From positions 558,001 to 622,000 of the forward strand of contig NZ_JARKMR010000002.1 in assembly GCF_029350975.1 (NCBI RefSeq): a DNA stretch of 64,000 nucleotides, written 5' to 3'. The DNA is from Maribacter zhoushanensis. GTDB lineage: Bacteria > Bacteroidota > Bacteroidia > Flavobacteriales > Flavobacteriaceae. This document shows, piece by piece, positions 61,218-64,000 of this stretch; within the stretch, counting starts at the first letter, position 1; every line of letters begins with the position of its first letter. The position numbers and the translations under genes were made by a program. The notes beneath the pieces are model-generated. The model worked only from the letters and a program-made list of their open reading frames with translations, was not told the DNA's origin and ran no database searches.

Positions 61218-63083
61218 TTATACTACTTTATCTTCAATTAAATCTACTTCAACTTTAAGGTTGTTGATAATAAATTTTTGTCTATCCGGTGTGTTTTTAC
61301 CCATGTAAAAACTCAACAGTTCCTCAATGGACATAGCCTTGTCAAGCATAATAGGCTCTAACCTAATATCATCACCTATGAAGTGTCTAAACTCATCTGG
61401 TGATATTTCTCCCAATCCTTTAAATCGAGTAATTTCAGGTTTACCGCTTAATTTGTTTATTGCCATTTGGCGCTCTTCATCACTATAACAATAAATAGTT
61501 TCTTTTTTATTTCTAACCCTAAATAATGGAGTCTGCAGAATGTATAAATGATTCTCTTTAATCAGCTCAGGAAAAAACTGCAAAAAGAATGTAATCAATA
61601 GCAAACGAATATGCATACCATCTACATCTGCATCGGTTGCAATTATGATATTGTTGTATCGCAAATCTTCAATAGACTCCTCTATATTCAATGCGGCCTG
61701 CAACAAATTGAATTCTTCATTTTCATACACAATCTTCTTAGACATACCGTAAGAGTTCAACGGCTTACCCTTAAGACTAAATACCGCCTGTGTATTTACA
61801 TCTCTAGACTTTGTTATAGATCCAGATGCTGAGTCTCCCTCAGTAATAAACAAAGAAGTCTCTAATCTTCTATCTTTCTTTATATCACCTAAGTGAATTC
61901 TACAATCACGAAGCTTTTTATTGTGCAAACTCGCTTTTTTCGCTCTATCACGAGCTAATTTTCGAATACCGGAAAGCTCCTTACGCTCCTTCTCAGCCAT
62001 CATAATCTTGCGCTGAAGTTTTTCAGCTGTATCGGCATTTTTATGAAGGTAGTTATCTAAATATTTACCAACGAAATCGTTAATATAGGTTCTTACCGTT
62101 GGGAATTTACCTCCCATTTCAGTAGATCCTAATTTTGTTTTGGTCTGACTTTCAAAAACAGGCTCCATTACTTTAATGGAGATTGCGGAGATTATAGATT
62201 TCCTAATATCTGAAGCATCATAAGATTTACCATAAAAATCACGAATAGTTTTCACTATAGCCTCTCTAAAAGCAGCTTGGTGCGTTCCACCATGTGTTGT
62301 ATGCTGACCGTTTACAAAAGAATGATATTCTTCACTATACTGTGTTCTACTATGTGTAATGGCAACTTCAATATCATCGCCTTTTAAATGAATAACAGGA
62401 TAAAGCATATCCTCAACATTGTTATTATCCTCTAGAAGATCCTTAAGTCCGTTTTCAGAATGAAATTTTTCACCATTGAAAACAATGGTCAATCCCGGAT
62501 TTAGGTAAACATAGTTTTTAAGCATGCGCTCTACATACTCATTTCTATATTTGTAATTTTTGAAAATAGAATCATCTGGAATAAAAGTAACCTTAGTACC
62601 TTTTCTTTTACCAGTTTCCTCAGGACCAATTTCTTTCTCTAAGTTACCAGAACTGAACTGAGCGGTTTTTAGTTGATTATCTCTTGAAGATTGTACTTCA
62701 AAAAAACTAGACAATGCATTTACGGCTTTGGTACCTACACCATTTAAACCCACAGATTTTTTAAAGGCTCGGCTATCGTACTTACCACCTGTGTTCATTT
62801 TAGAAACAACATCTACTACTTTGCCCAAAGGTATACCACGACCATAATCCCTAACCTTGACCACTTTATCCTTAATAGATATTTCAATGGTTTTACCGGC
62901 ACCCATAACAAACTCATCAATACAGTTATCGATAACCTCTTTCAATAAAATGTAGATACCATCATCTGCTGACGAACCATCTCCTAATTTACCGATATAC
63001 ATACCAGGTCGTAATCGGATATGTTCTTTCCAATCAAGCGAGCGTATGTTATCTTCAGTATATTGAGTTGTGTCTTGAGACAT
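61218..63083 (-). CDS. parE: DNA topoisomerase IV subunit B
   Basis: A 621-residue type IIA topoisomerase B subunit: GHKL ATPase (1-210, with [26 protein letters not shown] and [13 protein letters not shown]), transducer, and TOPRIM (about 400-520, [10 protein letters not shown] and [14 protein letters not shown]). Pairs with ParC to decatenate chromosomes. The order parE-parC with 25 bases between is typical of topo IV. Confidence 0.95.
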   Translation of the reverse strand: MSQDTTQYTEDNIRSLDWKEHIRLRPGMYIGKLGDGSSADDGIYILLKEVIDNCIDEFVMGAGKTIEISIKDKVVKVRDYGRGIPLGKVVDVVSKMNTGGKYDSRAFKKSVGLNGVGTKAVNALSSFFEVQSSRDNQLKTAQFSSGNLEKEIGPEETGKRKGTKVTFIPDDSIFKNYKYRNEYVERMLKNYVYLNPGLTIVFNGEKFHSENGLKDLLEDNNNVEDMLYPVIHLKGDDIEVAITHSRTQYSEEYHSFVNGQHTTHGGTHQAAFREAIVKTIRDFYGKSYDASDIRKSIISAISIKVMEPVFESQTKTKLGSTEMGGKFPTVRTYINDFVGKYLDNYLHKNADTAEKLQRKIMMAEKERKELSGIRKLARDRAKKASLHNKKLRDCRIHLGDIKKDRRLETSLFITEGDSASGSITKSRDVNTQAVFSLKGKPLNSYGMSKKIVYENEEFNLLQAALNIEESIEDLRYNNIIIATDADVDGMHIRLLLITFFLQFFPELIKENHLYILQTPLFRVRNKKETIYCYSDEERQMAINKLSGKPEITRFKGLGEISPDEFRHFIGDDIRLEPIMLDKAMSIEELLSFYMGKNTPDRQKFIINNLKVEVDLIEDKVV

Positions 63084-63321
63084 TTAAGAAAGTTTAAGAA
63101 AGTTGCGTTAAAGATAGCACCACTCAGCAAAAAATAAAACACCTATCTGTTAAAGTAATTAACAATAAATTGAAGCTTATTGTTGATAGCCATTACCATA
63201 ATCACCGTAACCTAAAAATCAATAAAGCTAAAATCTATTATAAACGAGTTACAAATTACTGACAAAAGTCATTGTCGAAAAATTGTACTTTTTATACCTT
63301 TAAAGTAGATTTTTAATAACT
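63084..63321. other. Intergenic region between divergent parE and dnaJ-like genes
   Basis: About 240 bases. It has a near -7 box TACCTTTA (about 63295-63302) before the plus-strand chaperone gene and TATCTTTA on the minus strand (about 63110-63117) before parE. No further feature is seen. Confidence 0.35.
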
Positions 63322-64000
63322 ATGGAATTTATTGATTACTACAAAATTCTTGAAATTGACAAGAAGGCGTCACAAGCCGATATTAAAAAGGCATATAGAA
63401 AATTAGCACGTAAGCTTCATCCAGATTTAAATCCGAATGACAAAACTGCACAAGAAAAATTTCAACGTATTAATGAAGCGAATGAGGTTTTAAGTGACCC
63501 CGAAAAAAGAAAAAAATACGATCAATACGGCAAGGACTGGGAACATGCCGATGCTTTTGAAGAAGCAAAAAGAAACCAGCGCAGCTCCTCTAGCGGAAAT
63601 AGAAGAAGCAATTCTAGCGCTAGCGGATCAAATGAAGATTTTTCAGATTTCTTTGAATCAATGTTTGGTGGTGCCGGCGGAGGATTTAGCAGTGGCGGCA
63701 GACAAAGATCTAGTCAGTTTAAGGGTCAAGATTTAAATGCAACGTTAAAATTAAACCTGTTAGACATTCTTGAAGACCAAAAGCAAACTTTAGACCTAGG
63801 CTCTAAAAAAATTAGAATAACCATACCGGCAGGTGTTGAAGATGGGCAAACCATTAAAATCTCTGGATATGGAGGCGAAGGTGTAAATGGCGGACCTAAA
63901 GGAGACCTCTACCTAACCTTTGAGATTAATAACAACACCAACTTTAAAAGAGTAAAGAACGATTTGTATAAAAATGAACCTATCTCTTTATACGATGCAA
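63322..64000 (+). CDS. DnaJ/CbpA-type J-domain chaperone (3' end outside window)
   Basis: The ATG at 63322 starts [20 protein letters not shown]. The J domain (1-70) has the HPD tripeptide at residues 33-35 ([10 protein letters not shown]). A Gly/Ser-rich linker (about 80-140) follows, then the C-terminal substrate domain starts ([50 protein letters not shown]). No Cys-rich zinc-finger is seen in the visible part, so this is a class B (CbpA-like) J-protein stimulating Hsp70/DnaK. It runs off the right edge after about 226 codons. Confidence 0.93.
   Translation, partial: MEFIDYYKILEIDKKASQADIKKAYRKLARKLHPDLNPNDKTAQEKFQRINEANEVLSDPEKRKKYDQYGKDWEHADAFEEAKRNQRSSSSGNRRSNSSASGSNEDFSDFFESMFGGAGGGFSSGGRQRSSQFKGQDLNATLKLNLLDILEDQKQTLDLGSKKIRITIPAGVEDGQTIKISGYGGEGVNGGPKGDLYLTFEINNNTNFKRVKNDLYKNEPISLYDA

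Overview
The window is an AT-rich bacterial chromosome segment that reads as a member of the Flavobacteriaceae (Bacteroidetes), probably marine. Evidence: a PorX-type response regulator with a PglZ-like output domain (type IX secretion lineage), a fused LpxC/FabZ, a fused HisB and fused HisIE, signal-peptide proteins beginning MKK/MKS and ending near AQE, several exact matches to the Bacteroidetes -7 box TAnnTTTG just upstream of genes, and dispersed repeats whose translation gives the flavobacterial nonsense peptide VTERSRS. The genus cannot be fixed from the sequence alone. No rRNA, tRNA, CRISPR array, IS transposase or prophage was seen.

Layout. 1-17 kb: a histidine kinase/response regulator pair, an M19 dipeptidase lipoprotein, a thioesterase, cysteine biosynthesis (cysE-cysM), CorA, a TruA-like enzyme, an OmpR-type two-component pair, a Calx-beta lipoprotein, and a MoxR-type ATPase with a VWA protein. 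17-24 kb is the accessory part: a mosaic repeat block, a DUF1853 gene with a damaged or unusual start, a HEPN-motif gene bracketed by inverted repeats, a GH2 glycosidase, a VOC/HxlR divergent pair, a frameshifted small gene, a GNAT acetyltransferase and a secreted DJ-1/PfpI protein.

24.0-34.2 kb is a complete histidine biosynthetic operon on the minus strand (hisG-D-C-B-H-A-F-IE), interleaved with DUF2167, GNAT, DinB and a nonsense-mutated four-helix-bundle gene, and with short repeats in several gaps. Upstream of hisG lies a classical attenuator not covered by ordinary gene calling: a 17-codon leader peptide with five His codons, a strong terminator hairpin, and a competing antiterminator pairing visible by eye.

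34-45 kb: an SPFH protein, a large VWA membrane protein, fabG, sucD, and the lipid A/EF-P cluster (second lpxD, efp, lpxA, lpxC-fabZ, lpxD) ending at an HD-domain hydrolase. 45-52 kb (plus strand mostly): porX-like regulator, tsaE, an unannotated 43-codon secreted or membrane peptide with its own promoter and terminator, alanine dehydrogenase, proline dehydrogenase (minus) and aroB. 52-64 kb: DinB, Lrp/AsnC, an M14 carboxypeptidase, an XRE regulator with palindromic operators and an apparently leaderless start, TerC, a sterol-desaturase-family enzyme, mscL, topoisomerase IV (parC, parE) and the first part of a DnaJ/CbpA-type chaperone.

The most interesting items are the his attenuator, the repeat-bounded HEPN gene, the XRE operator array, and the short secreted peptide gene at 47.3 kb.
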